Below, one piece after another: positions 38,901-46,474 of a stretch of 48,837 nucleotides of DNA. The notes beneath the pieces are model-generated. The model saw nothing but the letters and a program-made list of their open reading frames with translations, did not search any database and was not told where the DNA came from. The translations under genes and the position numbers were made by a program. Position 1 is the first letter of the stretch; the number at the start of each line of letters is the position of its first letter. The DNA comes from Pirellulales bacterium. Lineage in GTDB: Bacteria > Planctomycetota > Planctomycetia > Pirellulales > Thermoguttaceae. Where the stretch lies: positions 1 through 48,837 of the forward strand of contig JAFGRD010000003.1 in assembly GCA_016935315.1 (NCBI GenBank), written 5' to 3'.

Positions 38901-39829
38901 GTCTTCCTGCGAGACCGAGAGAGCCGTCGTAGACCCTTCTTCCTAGGCGTGTCCGTGGGACTTCCGGCAGCGTCCAGATCGGTATCGCTTACCAGGCTGT
39001 CCAGCGAGCCGGCAGAGCGCACCCTCGCCACAGGTGGCGGCTCCGGAGGCTTCGCACCCGCTCCCTTCGAAGCGAAAGCGGCGGTCGAACGTGACGGAGC
39101 GCTCTCCGCTGAGGCCTCCTCCGTCGGAGTTTTGGGCCGTGATGTATCGCCCGGCAATTGCCTGCGCGCCGCGGGTCTAGTCGGCCTGTCTTCCTCCAGC
39201 GGGGCGAGTCCCAAATCGTATTCCTCTTCCGGCTCATCCAGTGAGATTTCTACCGGTTTCGGAGGGGTGACGGCCGTAGACGTTCTTGTCGTGGCCGCCG
39301 GAGGTGAAACCTGGCCGGGAGACTCGGCCGACAGGGCGGCCAGAAGCTCTTGGGCCAGCGAGGGAGTGAGGTATCCGGCCTTGACGAGCCGTTTCGCGAC
39401 TGTAGCAGCGGGAATCGGCCTCTCGGCTTGGGCGAGCCGCTTGCGCAGGCTGCCAACAAGTTTGGCCGGAAGAAGATTTCTTTCCTCGATCAACGCAAGA
39501 AATCGTTCGCCTAGCGACCGCTCCCCGGCCGCACTTCCTTCCCCCGCCAACACGGCTCGCCCAAGTGCTTCATCGTAACCCCCCTTGCGATCGCAATCCA
39601 GCAAGCAGGCCTTAGCGTTGGCCACTTCTTCCAGCAGCTTCCTCGCCAACTCGGCATGGACGCTATACTGGAAGGCGTTGAGTTGCCCTGCCCGACTCTC
39701 AGCGGCGTCTTGGATGGCTGCAGCATCTTCCTCAAACGGCCGGATTCCCAACAGCCGGTAAAGGTTGGGGGGTTGTTCCTCGGGGGGAATTCCCAGCCAG
39801 GCTTGGTACGGATCGAACGTGTCGGACAT
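35996..39829 (-). CDS. DnaJ-like/PQQ beta-propeller membrane protein
   Basis: 1277 aa. The N-terminus (residues 1-90) is the planctomycete J-like module: FDPYQAWLGIPPEEQPPNLY, LLGI and a closing YDEALG. A cytoplasmic linker rich in Pro/Ser/Thr/Ala (about 160-310) leads to one membrane helix (about 320-345), then helical repeats (about 350-560) and PQQ-type propeller blades (about 600-1270), which should be periplasmic (EATTGKVLWRRFVG, DATTGDLRWRI, EAVTGREL). It thus links a cytoplasmic chaperone-like head to a periplasmic propeller. ATG 39829 has AAAGGG upstream. It lies 55 nt after the second exbD-like gene. Confidence 0.87.
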   Translation of the reverse strand: MSDTFDPYQAWLGIPPEEQPPNLYRLLGIRPFEEDAAAIQDAAESRAGQLNAFQYSVHAELARKLLEEVANAKACLLDCDRKGGYDEALGRAVLAGEGSAAGERSLGERFLALIEERNLLPAKLVGSLRKRLAQAERPIPAATVAKRLVKAGYLTPSLAQELLAALSAESPGQVSPPAATTRTSTAVTPPKPVEISLDEPEEEYDLGLAPLEEDRPTRPAARRQLPGDTSRPKTPTEEASAESAPSRSTAAFASKGAGAKPPEPPPVARVRSAGSLDSLVSDTDLDAAGSPTDTPRKKGLRRLSRSRRKTIGGGRQWDSSLMLLGGGTLLVLLILAPVLIWAVTRQSGDDALQQADAEYRAGSYTQAIHKYNLYLKKFPKHNGVTSARVNRGLAQLRQATPRGTRDWPAALLIAKKVISEIAPEPQFNTAHGDLAVILLAIAEGLSAQAKENPEPGVVEQTEETLALMEKYVPRSLQRGDRIAEIRALLGLAEREIDCERELQERTAAMREAVGQGDLRHAYEIRKALLKRYPRLVDNEQLEQAVLEVSQAQQAAVNLISQKQLPETTDELLPTVTLGQSNPTAEVPGAEGQVAFAAAAGAVYGIEATTGKVLWRRFVGFDGNGRCPSFPPTPISPETGADALLVNSTSRELQRVDATTGDLRWRISIGEDFEAHPVIAGNRILVATRSGRIVTIDAASGGSSAYIQVPQSLQVAPAVDLTRSLLFQLADHSNLFVLGLDDGQCKSVVHLGHELGSITSPPVVVSRFLLVTVNDRSKDSQLLVFTIDETADGPALQPVQQLRLNGHVDTPPKLAGRQVLIVTDLGAVYVLEVGGPEAKQPLREAVEPTPASGQRLIRYPLIQGNRAWVADVELTRYDIQANVSRLSPQGISDENSVFLQPPVAAGEAIVHVRRKVGMPGVIVSAVEKHEPNVYWETYLAVPLVAGPEVDPGDGAITAVTSRGAQFRMDAAKLRERTVASVPMVAVEAAQLHGPIVSLARLGNGLLVLCGGNGSQEIAVCDPRQQPMRFQWRPLPDPLACSPVAFADGLLAPSKTGVFFLDPLTGNKTEPFPPQLEPGGQLAWQTPTLFGENQAILADGQNRLYRLGVNDKPRPHLAAIDQMTMPQPIVSPVAVLGEVAYAVDAGKTLQVLKLPKLTRLEDRQRLLGGPCVWGPRRVGESVMLSTDDQLLCLDAMGHLVWQVELPYGPLAGAPLAAGDHYVMAAAGGVIWRVEAVTGRELSQVDSGRPLATGPVLLGSRLLLGGHDGSLYLVEPPPAR

Positions 39830-39884
39830 TGCCCTTTCCCTGTCAGTCGGTTATTCCGTCGATTCCCCCAGCCGTCGGCAGTGG

Positions 39885-40388
39885 TCAGAAATCGGTTTCG
39901 TCCACGGTGGCCAATCGCACGTCTTCCATGCCCACTGCATTGCCGGCGTCGAGCACCATGACCACGGTCTCGTGGCGGCAGTCACCATAGGCCAACACCA
40001 ACAAGCTGGAAGGCCCCGCCGCAACGTCTCTGCCTCGCTCCTCGCGGAGCTTGACCAAAACCTCCTGTTCGCTGGGGGCTTCGGAGCCGTCGGGGAAAAA
40101 GACGGAGTTGTCGCTGCGAATCTCGACAATCACGAAGTCGTCGTCCTCTTCCAGCTCTTCGATTGTGCGAGCCCGGGCGCTCTGCTGCTGGTCGGGCGGC
40201 GGCACTTCGATCGACTTCTGCAAGCTGAACGCCGCGGTGACCATGAAGAAAATCAGCAGCAAGAAGGTCACATCAACCATCGGCGTCATATCCAACTCGT
40301 CGCGTTCCGACTCGTCTCGCGTACGAAGAGCTAGGGGCGTGACGTCTTCGGGCGATTCCGGTTGGATCGGTGGATTCGGCGCGCTCAC
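39885..40388 (-). CDS. ExbD/TolR-family protein (second copy)
   Basis: 167 aa with a GTG start. A cytoplasmic N-terminus of about 33 residues is followed by one membrane helix (about 34-58) with the conserved Asp in TPMVDVTFLLLIFFMV, which carries protons in ExbD/TolR. The periplasmic domain has an insert rich in Glu/Asp (IEELEEDDDF) and the final alpha/beta part (about 100-165). It works with the ExbB-like channel to turn proton flow into motion. Two different ExbD genes in a row suggest a heteromeric stator. It lies 30 nt after the first copy. Confidence 0.9.
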   Translation of the reverse strand: MSAPNPPIQPESPEDVTPLALRTRDESERDELDMTPMVDVTFLLLIFFMVTAAFSLQKSIEVPPPDQQQSARARTIEELEEDDDFVIVEIRSDNSVFFPDGSEAPSEQEVLVKLREERGRDVAAGPSSLLVLAYGDCRHETVVMVLDAGNAVGMEDVRLATVDETDF

Positions 40389-40418
40389 GTCAACGTCCAG
40401 TCTGTCGTCGTTTGAAAG

Positions 40419-40913
40419 TCAATCGATCTCAAAGACGGCCATGTGTAGATGGATCCCTTCGACCTGTCCGGCAGCAGCAGCCACGCGAGACACTTCGCGG
40501 TGCAGCACCCCTTTCTCAGCCTTCACCAGCACGGTGGATCTGCCTTCGTTAAACCCTTTCTGTACTGCGCGGGCGATCTGCTCTTCCTGCACGTCCGGAT
40601 CATCGGGCAACGGCGTGCCGGAAGTGCCGTCGCCAAGGTAGACCAAGGCCGATCCGGGACTGCCCCGCTCGGCGATCGTCAAGATCACTGAGGTTCGTTC
40701 GCTGATTCCCCTTCCATGCCGCGCCGGCGGCAGATCGACCGAACTCTGCACATCGGCTGTGGAAGCCACCAGAAAGAAGATCAGCAACAAAAACGTGATA
40801 TCGATCATCGGCGTGATGTCCAGATCGGCCGTATCGCGGATCGGGCGGCGTGCAATGGCCGGGCGCTCATCTTCTTCCATCAGTGCTTCGTCGGTGGTCG
40901 TTTCATCGGCCAT
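40419..40913 (-). CDS. ExbD/TolR-family protein (first copy)
   Basis: 164 aa. A short acidic N-terminus precedes one membrane helix (about 33-55) with the key Asp in DITPMIDITFLLLIFFLV. The periplasmic part ends in the usual alpha/beta domain (about 85-164; GFNEGRSTVLVKAEKGVLH). ATG 40913 is preceded by GAGGAA, which overlaps the end of the exbB gene, so the two are translationally linked (gap 3 nt). It pairs with the ExbB-like protein as part of a proton-driven inner-membrane motor. Confidence 0.92.
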   Translation of the reverse strand: MADETTTDEALMEEDERPAIARRPIRDTADLDITPMIDITFLLLIFFLVASTADVQSSVDLPPARHGRGISERTSVILTIAERGSPGSALVYLGDGTSGTPLPDDPDVQEEQIARAVQKGFNEGRSTVLVKAEKGVLHREVSRVAAAAGQVEGIHLHMAVFEID

Positions 40914-40916
40914 CGG

Positions 40917-41570
40917 TCATTCCTCTTGGCGATCCGCGTGCTTCAAGGCCGCCTTGAAGGCCTCCAAGAACCGGGTGATTCCCGAGGAAACAAGATCCTC
41001 CAGCTTGCGGATCCGCACGTTGATGCTGGCGGTGGCTAGAACCAACGGAATCGCAATGGCCAGTCCGCAAGCGGTCGTGATCAACGCCAGACTGATGTCG
41101 TCGGCGAGTTGCGTAGGATCGACTTTGTCGCCGCTGGAGAGCTTCGCGAAGGCGCCCATCATGCCGACCACCGTTCCCAGCAGCCCCACCATCGGGGCGC
41201 TCTTGATCACGGTGTGAACCCAACTCAAGCGGTACTCCAGGTCGGAAAGCACATCGCGTTGGAAGCGGTCGGCCACGAGCGTGCGGATCTTCGAGTAGCC
41301 TAGCCGCCGGTTCTCTACGGCCAGAAGCGCCAGTTGCGGCATGGCACGGTCGTCCTCGTCGCAGATCTCGGCAGCGGCTCGAAAGTCACCGCCTTCCAAA
41401 CTCTGGCCAACCTGTGCGAGAAACGCGTCTTGTTCCTCTTCGCTACGAAAGCGGGTTTGTGCCACCCGCCGCCAGACAATGATCACGCAAAAGGCCCCCC
41501 AAATTGCCATCATCGCCAGGGTCGCGTAGATTACCTTGCCCACAATTGAGGTTATCGTGGCAATTTCCAT
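40917..41570 (-). CDS. MotA/TolQ/ExbB-family proton channel protein
   Basis: 217 aa with three membrane helices, as in ExbB/TolQ: about residues 10-32, 118-142 (SAPMVGLLGTVVGMMGAFAKL, given here to show the Gly-rich core around LLGTVVGMMGAF) and 158-180. The cytoplasmic part lies between helices 1 and 2. There is no N-terminal extension. Family knowledge: five such subunits surround two ExbD helices and use the proton gradient to drive TonB- or Tol-type partners. The next gene upstream in the operon encodes a membrane-anchored periplasmic protein that may be the partner. Confidence 0.93.
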   Translation of the reverse strand: MEIATITSIVGKVIYATLAMMAIWGAFCVIIVWRRVAQTRFRSEEEQDAFLAQVGQSLEGGDFRAAAEICDEDDRAMPQLALLAVENRRLGYSKIRTLVADRFQRDVLSDLEYRLSWVHTVIKSAPMVGLLGTVVGMMGAFAKLSSGDKVDPTQLADDISLALITTACGLAIAIPLVLATASINVRIRKLEDLVSSGITRFLEAFKAALKHADRQEE

Positions 41571-41632
41571 AGACGGGTCGTTCGGGTTAGTGGTCGGTTG
41601 CGATCGGACCGGCGACGAGCCAGCGATGTTCT

Positions 41633-42508
41633 CTACCGATATGATTGGTCCATTATTTCAAATGCATATCCGGATCTTTCCGGCCGGATACGGAAGCGGG
41701 TTCGGCGAGCCGTCTCGTTGAGGGAGTCGGCCTGGGCCTTCTCCATCGCGGCCAGTTGGGCCTCAAGTTTCGACGGAAGGAACTTCAGAATGATTCGGCC
41801 CTTCGACTCGACACCCACTCGGGCGAGCAACTCGCGATCCGCCTGCTGGAGGTCTCCGCCACGCCATGTAAGGTAGTATCGTTGCTCCTGGTCGGCCGGA
41901 CCGGTTCGGGTCTTGGGGTTCGCCGTCGCCATATCCGATACGTAGATCACTTGATTCCCCGGCATCAAGACGGCCAACTCAATGCCGAAGTAGTCGAGTT
42001 GTCGGGCGTACGTTTCCAGCGTGTTTCCTTCGACGAAGCGGACCTCCCAATGCCGGGACGCCCCAGACCCCGAGCCCGATCCGGAGCCGGGCAGGCGACC
42101 GTCACCGCGCGACCCTCCGCCGTTACCGGAGGCCGTCTGGTCGCTCCATGCCGGATCATCCAGCAGCGCCGCCTGGGCTCCGACGGCGTCGGCGATGGCA
42201 GCCAATGTGTTCTCCACGGCGGGTTCATCCAGATCGCTTTCTTCGCCGATCTCCTGGTCGGTCGGGCCCTCCAACTCCATGCCGCTACCCAAATCGCCGC
42301 TGCCCTCGCCCAACTCCATCATTTCGACCGGCACCACAGCCTGGCTTAGGAATATCTGGTTGGTCAGCCAAATCACGAGCAAGACCAAGACCACGGTACC
42401 CAACAGGACCAGCAGCGCCAGCAACATACTCGCTGCCTGGTCGTAACGCGAAACCTTCAATCGGTAGCGATCGGCTCGCGATGCGGATCGGGAGACGGTC
42501 ATGTTCAT
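41633..42508 (-). CDS. Membrane-anchored partner protein of the ExbB/ExbD motor
   Basis: 291 aa. After about 27 basic residues one membrane helix follows (about 28-52; MLLALLVLLGTVVLVLLVI). The periplasmic part starts with an acidic, Gly-rich stretch (about 65-100) and a Gly/Ser repeat (GSGSGSGSG, about 140-150), and ends in a compact domain of about 130 residues (HWEVRFVEGNTLETYARQLD onwards). The topology (short cytoplasmic tail, one helix, flexible periplasmic spacer, terminal domain) is that of TonB/TolA, but the terminal domain is not one I recognise. Its place directly before exbB supports a role as the moving partner. ATG at 42508; ATG 42502 is possible. Confidence 0.65.
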   Translation of the reverse strand: MNMTVSRSASRADRYRLKVSRYDQAASMLLALLVLLGTVVLVLLVIWLTNQIFLSQAVVPVEMMELGEGSGDLGSGMELEGPTDQEIGEESDLDEPAVENTLAAIADAVGAQAALLDDPAWSDQTASGNGGGSRGDGRLPGSGSGSGSGASRHWEVRFVEGNTLETYARQLDYFGIELAVLMPGNQVIYVSDMATANPKTRTGPADQEQRYYLTWRGGDLQQADRELLARVGVESKGRIILKFLPSKLEAQLAAMEKAQADSLNETARRTRFRIRPERSGYAFEIMDQSYR

Positions 42509-42531
42509 GGTGTCACTTCAGATCAACGAGA

Positions 42532-44190
42532 TCAGTCTTCAAACTCCGCATCTGGTCGGATCGCCAAGTACCACTTTTTCCACTGATCCACGGCTTCGCG
42601 GCGCTGTGCATCGCTCGGACTGTTGGGCAGGCCGAACCCGGCGGGTCTACGGCTGATCCGCCGCAAGGCGTCGCGAGCGACGATCGCCACTGCGAGGTCG
42701 GGGTCCGTCAGGGCGTAGATCAAGGTAGGCACACTGTCCATGTTGCGGCTTCGAGCCAACGTTTGCACGGCGGCCATCCGGGCCGCCGCTGACGGGTCGC
42801 CGGCCAGCTTTCGTAGCCTGTCGGCGTACTTCTTCATCACGGCCTCGGCGTGCTCGGGCGGCAGCTCGGCCACCAGATTCGCTGCCTGCCGGTAGTCAGG
42901 CACTTCCGCGCTTTCGAGCATGGTCATCAGTTGCTCGGCCGGCCCCAACAAGGGACGTGTCACCACCGTTCCGTTGCGACCGACCTGCGCTTGGTCCGTG
43001 TCTTTCGGCAGTCCACGCCCACCGATCAACATACCATCGCCGAGGCCTCGCATGTCCTGTATGCGTGTCCGGGTAGAACGCAGCAGAAACAGCACGGCAA
43101 ACGACGTGTCCGCCACCGGTCCAGCGCTGGATTTGCTCGCCCAACTGCCGTCTTCGTTCTGCGTCCGGAGCAGCAACCCGACACCGTCGTTGTACCACGG
43201 GGGGCCATCGGTCTGCTTTTCGCTTGGTGGTCCCTCTTCACACAGTTCGCGAAAACTCATGCAACGCTCGAGTGCGTATAGGTAGTAATACGTGTAGTTA
43301 ACGTTCTTGGGATCAATCTCGTAATTCTGCCGCATCCACATCATGCCGCGGCCTTGGACCGCTTTGAACAGATTGGGGTCGAGTTGGGTTTTGACCCGGG
43401 CGTCCGGCTTCGCAGGACGATCCTGCCGGACTTTCCTCAGCGCCGGGGGGAGGTCGTCAGCAGGCTCTTCAGGCCGAACCACGAGTCCGAGCAGATCGGA
43501 GCAAACATAAACGCTGCCCAATCCCGCGACTGTCAGGCTCACCCGAATTTGGGATTGCGGAATGGGCGTAAACGTCTCGGACACGTTCCCCTGATATCCG
43601 AAGGCTCCGTCCGGGGCCTGGGTCTTCAGCAGCCAGACTGCCACCTTCTCAGTCGTCTCGACGGGAACCTGAAACCCTGCCTGCGTTGCTTCCCAGAGGC
43701 CAAGCACCGCGTATTGGGTCATCGACGTGTCGCCACTTTCCCTGTTAGTGTAGCCCCAGCCGCCGTGCGGCTTCTGGCGATGTTTCAACACGTCCAATAA
43801 GAACTGGATTTCGCCAGCGTTCCTTATGGGGTCGAAATGGACGAGGAAAATGGTCGCCAACCCCAGGCTGTAAATGTCGTCGGGACCAAGGAATATCTCT
43901 GACGGACTGCCGCGTTTTAGCGCGTCCTGGATGTCGGCAACTGTGGCGACTATAGCCGGGTGGTTACGACTGGCCCCATGTTTCAACAACGCCATGCTGC
44001 ACAGCGCGCGTGCTCCAAGTCTCGTATCGCTGGCGCCGTTCTCTTCCAGAAACGTGACGCCTCGGGCGGCCGCTTCCTGAACGGCCGGACTCTCAGGCGT
44101 ATACGCGAGTGCGGAGTTCGCCAGGATGAGAACCGATACTGTGCACGCCGCGCCCGCGACGGGGTTGTGTCGTCGAAAACAATTCTGCAT
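42532..44190 (-). CDS. Secreted squalene-cyclase-fold protein with HEAT repeats
   Basis: 552 aa from ATG 44190, chosen because a signal peptide follows (about residues 10-29, ending ALAY); the longer frame upstream overlaps the promoter. Residues about 30-400 are prenyltransferase/squalene oxidase-type repeats: GARALCSMALLKHG, HGGWGYTNRESGDTSMTQYA and DGAFGYQGN. No DXDD motif is present, nor the thioester motif of alpha-2-macroglobulin toroids. Residues about 455-530 are HEAT-like repeats (ARMAAVQTLARSRNMDSVP). It is probably a periplasmic binding protein. It is the first gene of operon B, behind a near-consensus promoter. The paralogue at 20857-21933 stands in operon A. Confidence 0.85.
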   Translation of the reverse strand: MQNCFRRHNPVAGAACTVSVLILANSALAYTPESPAVQEAAARGVTFLEENGASDTRLGARALCSMALLKHGASRNHPAIVATVADIQDALKRGSPSEIFLGPDDIYSLGLATIFLVHFDPIRNAGEIQFLLDVLKHRQKPHGGWGYTNRESGDTSMTQYAVLGLWEATQAGFQVPVETTEKVAVWLLKTQAPDGAFGYQGNVSETFTPIPQSQIRVSLTVAGLGSVYVCSDLLGLVVRPEEPADDLPPALRKVRQDRPAKPDARVKTQLDPNLFKAVQGRGMMWMRQNYEIDPKNVNYTYYYLYALERCMSFRELCEEGPPSEKQTDGPPWYNDGVGLLLRTQNEDGSWASKSSAGPVADTSFAVLFLLRSTRTRIQDMRGLGDGMLIGGRGLPKDTDQAQVGRNGTVVTRPLLGPAEQLMTMLESAEVPDYRQAANLVAELPPEHAEAVMKKYADRLRKLAGDPSAAARMAAVQTLARSRNMDSVPTLIYALTDPDLAVAIVARDALRRISRRPAGFGLPNSPSDAQRREAVDQWKKWYLAIRPDAEFED

Positions 44191-44329
44191 TGCGCCGTCT
44201 CTGCTCTGTCGGCCCACCCAGCCCCCAGAGGGGGCGCACCCCCAACCGCGCCGATGGAGTTGCGTCGAATGCACAGCAACGGGGGACCCGAGAAACGAGG
44301 GCACGGAAGGCACCCACGAACCCATTTCG

Positions 44330-44358
44330 ATCATAATGGCGCCAGGTCTGACTGTCAA
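44330..44358 (-). promoter_or_regulatory. Near-consensus sigma-70 promoter of operon B
   Basis: On the minus strand TTGACA (44358-44353), a 17-nt spacer and TATGAT (44335-44330) form an almost perfect housekeeping promoter. Transcription would start near 44323 and give a leader of about 130 nt before ATG 44190. It probably drives all eight genes down to 31684. Confidence 0.8.
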
Positions 44359-44724
44359 GAATCCCCTGCTGATTGCGTGCTCGGCGACACCCCCCCGCAC
44401 CCCCTGGCAGGGCAAAGCTGACCTTGCATGCCACCCGCCGGACGGCTAAACTCCCGCTGGCTCTTCCAGGCTCACTACTCTCGTGGCGTCCTCAGCGCCG
44501 ACCGCTCGACCCGATGGGACCTCGACAGCCGCAAATCTTGGTGATTGGGTGCCATTTTCCTTAACCTCTTTTCAGCCAATGGGTTGCAGGCAGAGGTCAA
44601 CAGACGATAACAAGGGCTCGAGATTACCGACAACGAACACATTCTGGGGTTGAGGCACTTTCGGTGACGGGCTGGGGTACGGGCCTGGAAGTTGGATGCG
44701 CTGTTCGCTCGGGAGACAATTCCC

Positions 44725-44752
44725 TTGCATTGGAAAGCGGGGCTTTTAGAAT
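44725..44752 (+). promoter_or_regulatory. Candidate promoter of the 44803 gene group
   Basis: TTGCAT (44725-44730), a 16-nt spacer and TAGAAT (44747-44752). Transcription would start near 44759, about 44 nt before the ATG. The layout matches the HU candidate at 27709-27736 (TTGCAT, 16 nt, TTTAAT). Confidence 0.45.
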
Positions 44753-44802
44753 AGAAGTTAAGGGTCCCAGTTTCCCCAAAAACTACAAATTCGAGGTCAA
44801 CG

Positions 44803-45150
44803 ATGCGGAAACTGGTACTGGGTGCCCTGGTGGCTTCAGGTCTGGCGGTCGCGGCAGCCGTCGCACAACAGCACTGCGGTGAGGTCTTCGCTCAGCGGAT
44901 GACGCCCACTGGGCATGTCGGTGTCGGCGACCAGTTGATTGTCGTACCTGGCCCGATGGCGGAGAAGGGCCAACTGCTGACGATCGTCGACCCGAAGATG
45001 CGAGCCATGAGCGTATACCAAATCGATCAGGCAACAGGAAAGATCGCGTTGCGCAGCGTGCGTAATATCCGATGGGACCTGCAAATGCTGTATTTGGACA
45101 ACGAGGGGCCGTTGCCACAGGAGATTCGAGCGCTGTTGGAGCAGAGGTGA
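44803..45150 (+). CDS. Small secreted protein, 115 aa
   Basis: 115 aa with a clear signal peptide (residues 1-21, ending AAAVAQ). The mature part (about 94 residues) has a beta-rich pattern (VGDQLIVVPGPMAEKGQLLTI is its core, shown here as VGDQLIVVPGP and GQLLTIVDP) and a helical end. It contains one Cys after the cleavage site and no lipobox. I do not recognise the family. GAGGT lies 5 nt before ATG. It is the first gene of a plus-strand group with the HTH, OmpA-like and CorA-fold genes. Presumably periplasmic. Confidence 0.75.
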   Translation: MRKLVLGALVASGLAVAAAVAQQHCGEVFAQRMTPTGHVGVGDQLIVVPGPMAEKGQLLTIVDPKMRAMSVYQIDQATGKIALRSVRNIRWDLQMLYLDNEGPLPQEIRALLEQR

Positions 45151-45224
45151 GAATTCCCCGCCCGCGCCACTCGCAACGGCCGGTCGGGAACTAGCGTCCA
45201 CGCGACGTGGACCGGGAGGTCATT

Positions 45225-46418
45225 ATGGCCCAGAAATACTACAACGTGAAGCAGGCCGCGGAGATTCTCGGCCTCAGTGAAGACGACATCAAACAGATGC
45301 ACGCGAATCGCGAGTTGCACGGATATCGCGACGGAGCGGACTGGAAGTTCAAGGTCGAAGATATCGACAAGCTGGCCGACCAGCGGAATGAGGAGTCCGA
45401 GCTTGCTGTGCCGGAAGAGGATGAGGGCGATACGCTGCTGAGCGAAGTGGAACTGGGCGAGTCGGATCCCGGGGCTTCAGGCACGGTAATCGGCATGGAA
45501 GGCGACGGGAGAACCGGGGCCGACAGCGACATCAAGCTTGGTGACGATTCCGAGGTCTCTTCGGCCGTCGAAGCGAACGACCTCGACTCGAAGGTAGCTC
45601 AGTTTGAAGAACTCGACTTGACGCTGGAGGAAGACCTCAGCTTGGCCGACAGCAGCGTCCAGCTATCGTCCGAGGCCGATGACACCAGCGGTGGTTCGGG
45701 CATCGAGTTGATGGACGACGCGCTGGACGATGACGACCTGGTTCTAGGGGGCAGCGGAACGGGCAGCGACATCACGATCGGCGGCGACAGCGGGATATCG
45801 CTGGTTGATCCCGCCGATAGCGGCTTGTCGCTCGAAGACCCCCTGGATTTAGCCGGCAGTGGCACCGAGTCGCTCGAATTGGGCGAGGACGACATGATCG
45901 CCGTTGAAGAAAGCGAGGCCGCCAACACCGAGTCCCCGACGGAGCTGAAAACCGACGACGATTTCCTGTTGACGCCGCTTGAGGAAGTCGCTGACGACGA
46001 CTCGGAGAGCGGCTCCCAGGTAATTGCGTTGGACACTGAAGGGGACGAAGACGGCACCATGGTCGCCGACCAGGCTGGAACTCCGGCGATGGCAGCCATG
46101 CTCGATGAGGATTTCAGCGCCGAGCCCGCAGATGCATTGGGAGGCGGTGCCCCGCTCGCCGCCGCGACGATGGGTGACGATTCGTTGGGTGTTCAGCCCG
46201 CGGGCTTTGTCGAAGGTGCTCCGGTCGCCCAGGTGGCCGCCACGCTGCCCGAGGCCCCCTATTCCGCTTGGAACGTGCTGAGCCTGGCCCTTTGCTGCAT
46301 CCTGCTCGTCCTTTGCGGCATGTTCATGTACGATCTAATGCGGAATATGTGGAGTTGGGACACGCCCTATACTGTCAACAGCACCTTGATGGACATGATA
46401 CTCGATTTGTTCGGGTAG
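45225..46418 (+). CDS. Membrane-anchored HTH (excisionase-type) acidic protein
   Basis: 397 aa from ATG 45225, chosen because GGGAGGT lies 4 nt upstream; a GTG at 45207 is less likely. Residues 1-52 form a winged-helix HTH of the excisionase/MerR type (YYNVKQAAEILGLSEDD; NRELHGYRDGADWKF). A very acidic, low-complexity region of about 280 residues follows, with repeated Ser-Asp-Ile/Leu-Gly units (SDIKLGDDSE, GSDITIGGDS, DSGLSLEDPLD). One membrane helix lies near the C-terminus (about 348-374), then about 20 residues outside. The HTH would be tethered to the inner membrane by a long acidic chain. It may be a membrane-bound regulator or a protein-binding use of the HTH fold. Confidence 0.85.
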   Translation: MAQKYYNVKQAAEILGLSEDDIKQMHANRELHGYRDGADWKFKVEDIDKLADQRNEESELAVPEEDEGDTLLSEVELGESDPGASGTVIGMEGDGRTGADSDIKLGDDSEVSSAVEANDLDSKVAQFEELDLTLEEDLSLADSSVQLSSEADDTSGGSGIELMDDALDDDDLVLGGSGTGSDITIGGDSGISLVDPADSGLSLEDPLDLAGSGTESLELGEDDMIAVEESEAANTESPTELKTDDDFLLTPLEEVADDDSESGSQVIALDTEGDEDGTMVADQAGTPAMAAMLDEDFSAEPADALGGGAPLAAATMGDDSLGVQPAGFVEGAPVAQVAATLPEAPYSAWNVLSLALCCILLVLCGMFMYDLMRNMWSWDTPYTVNSTLMDMILDLFG

Positions 46419-46474
46419 GAGCCGCCCGGACCACATCCTGTCTTCTTTGCCAACGGTTCGAAAGGAGTCGAATC

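Larger units (their letters stand above)
44191..44802. other. Divergent promoter region between operon B and the HTH/OmpA group
   Basis: About 610 bp between divergent transcription units. It contains a strong minus-strand promoter (44330-44358) and a weaker plus-strand candidate (44725-44752). Short open frames in both directions lack ribosome sites and are Arg/Pro-rich; I call none. No tRNA-like structure is seen. Confidence 0.6.
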
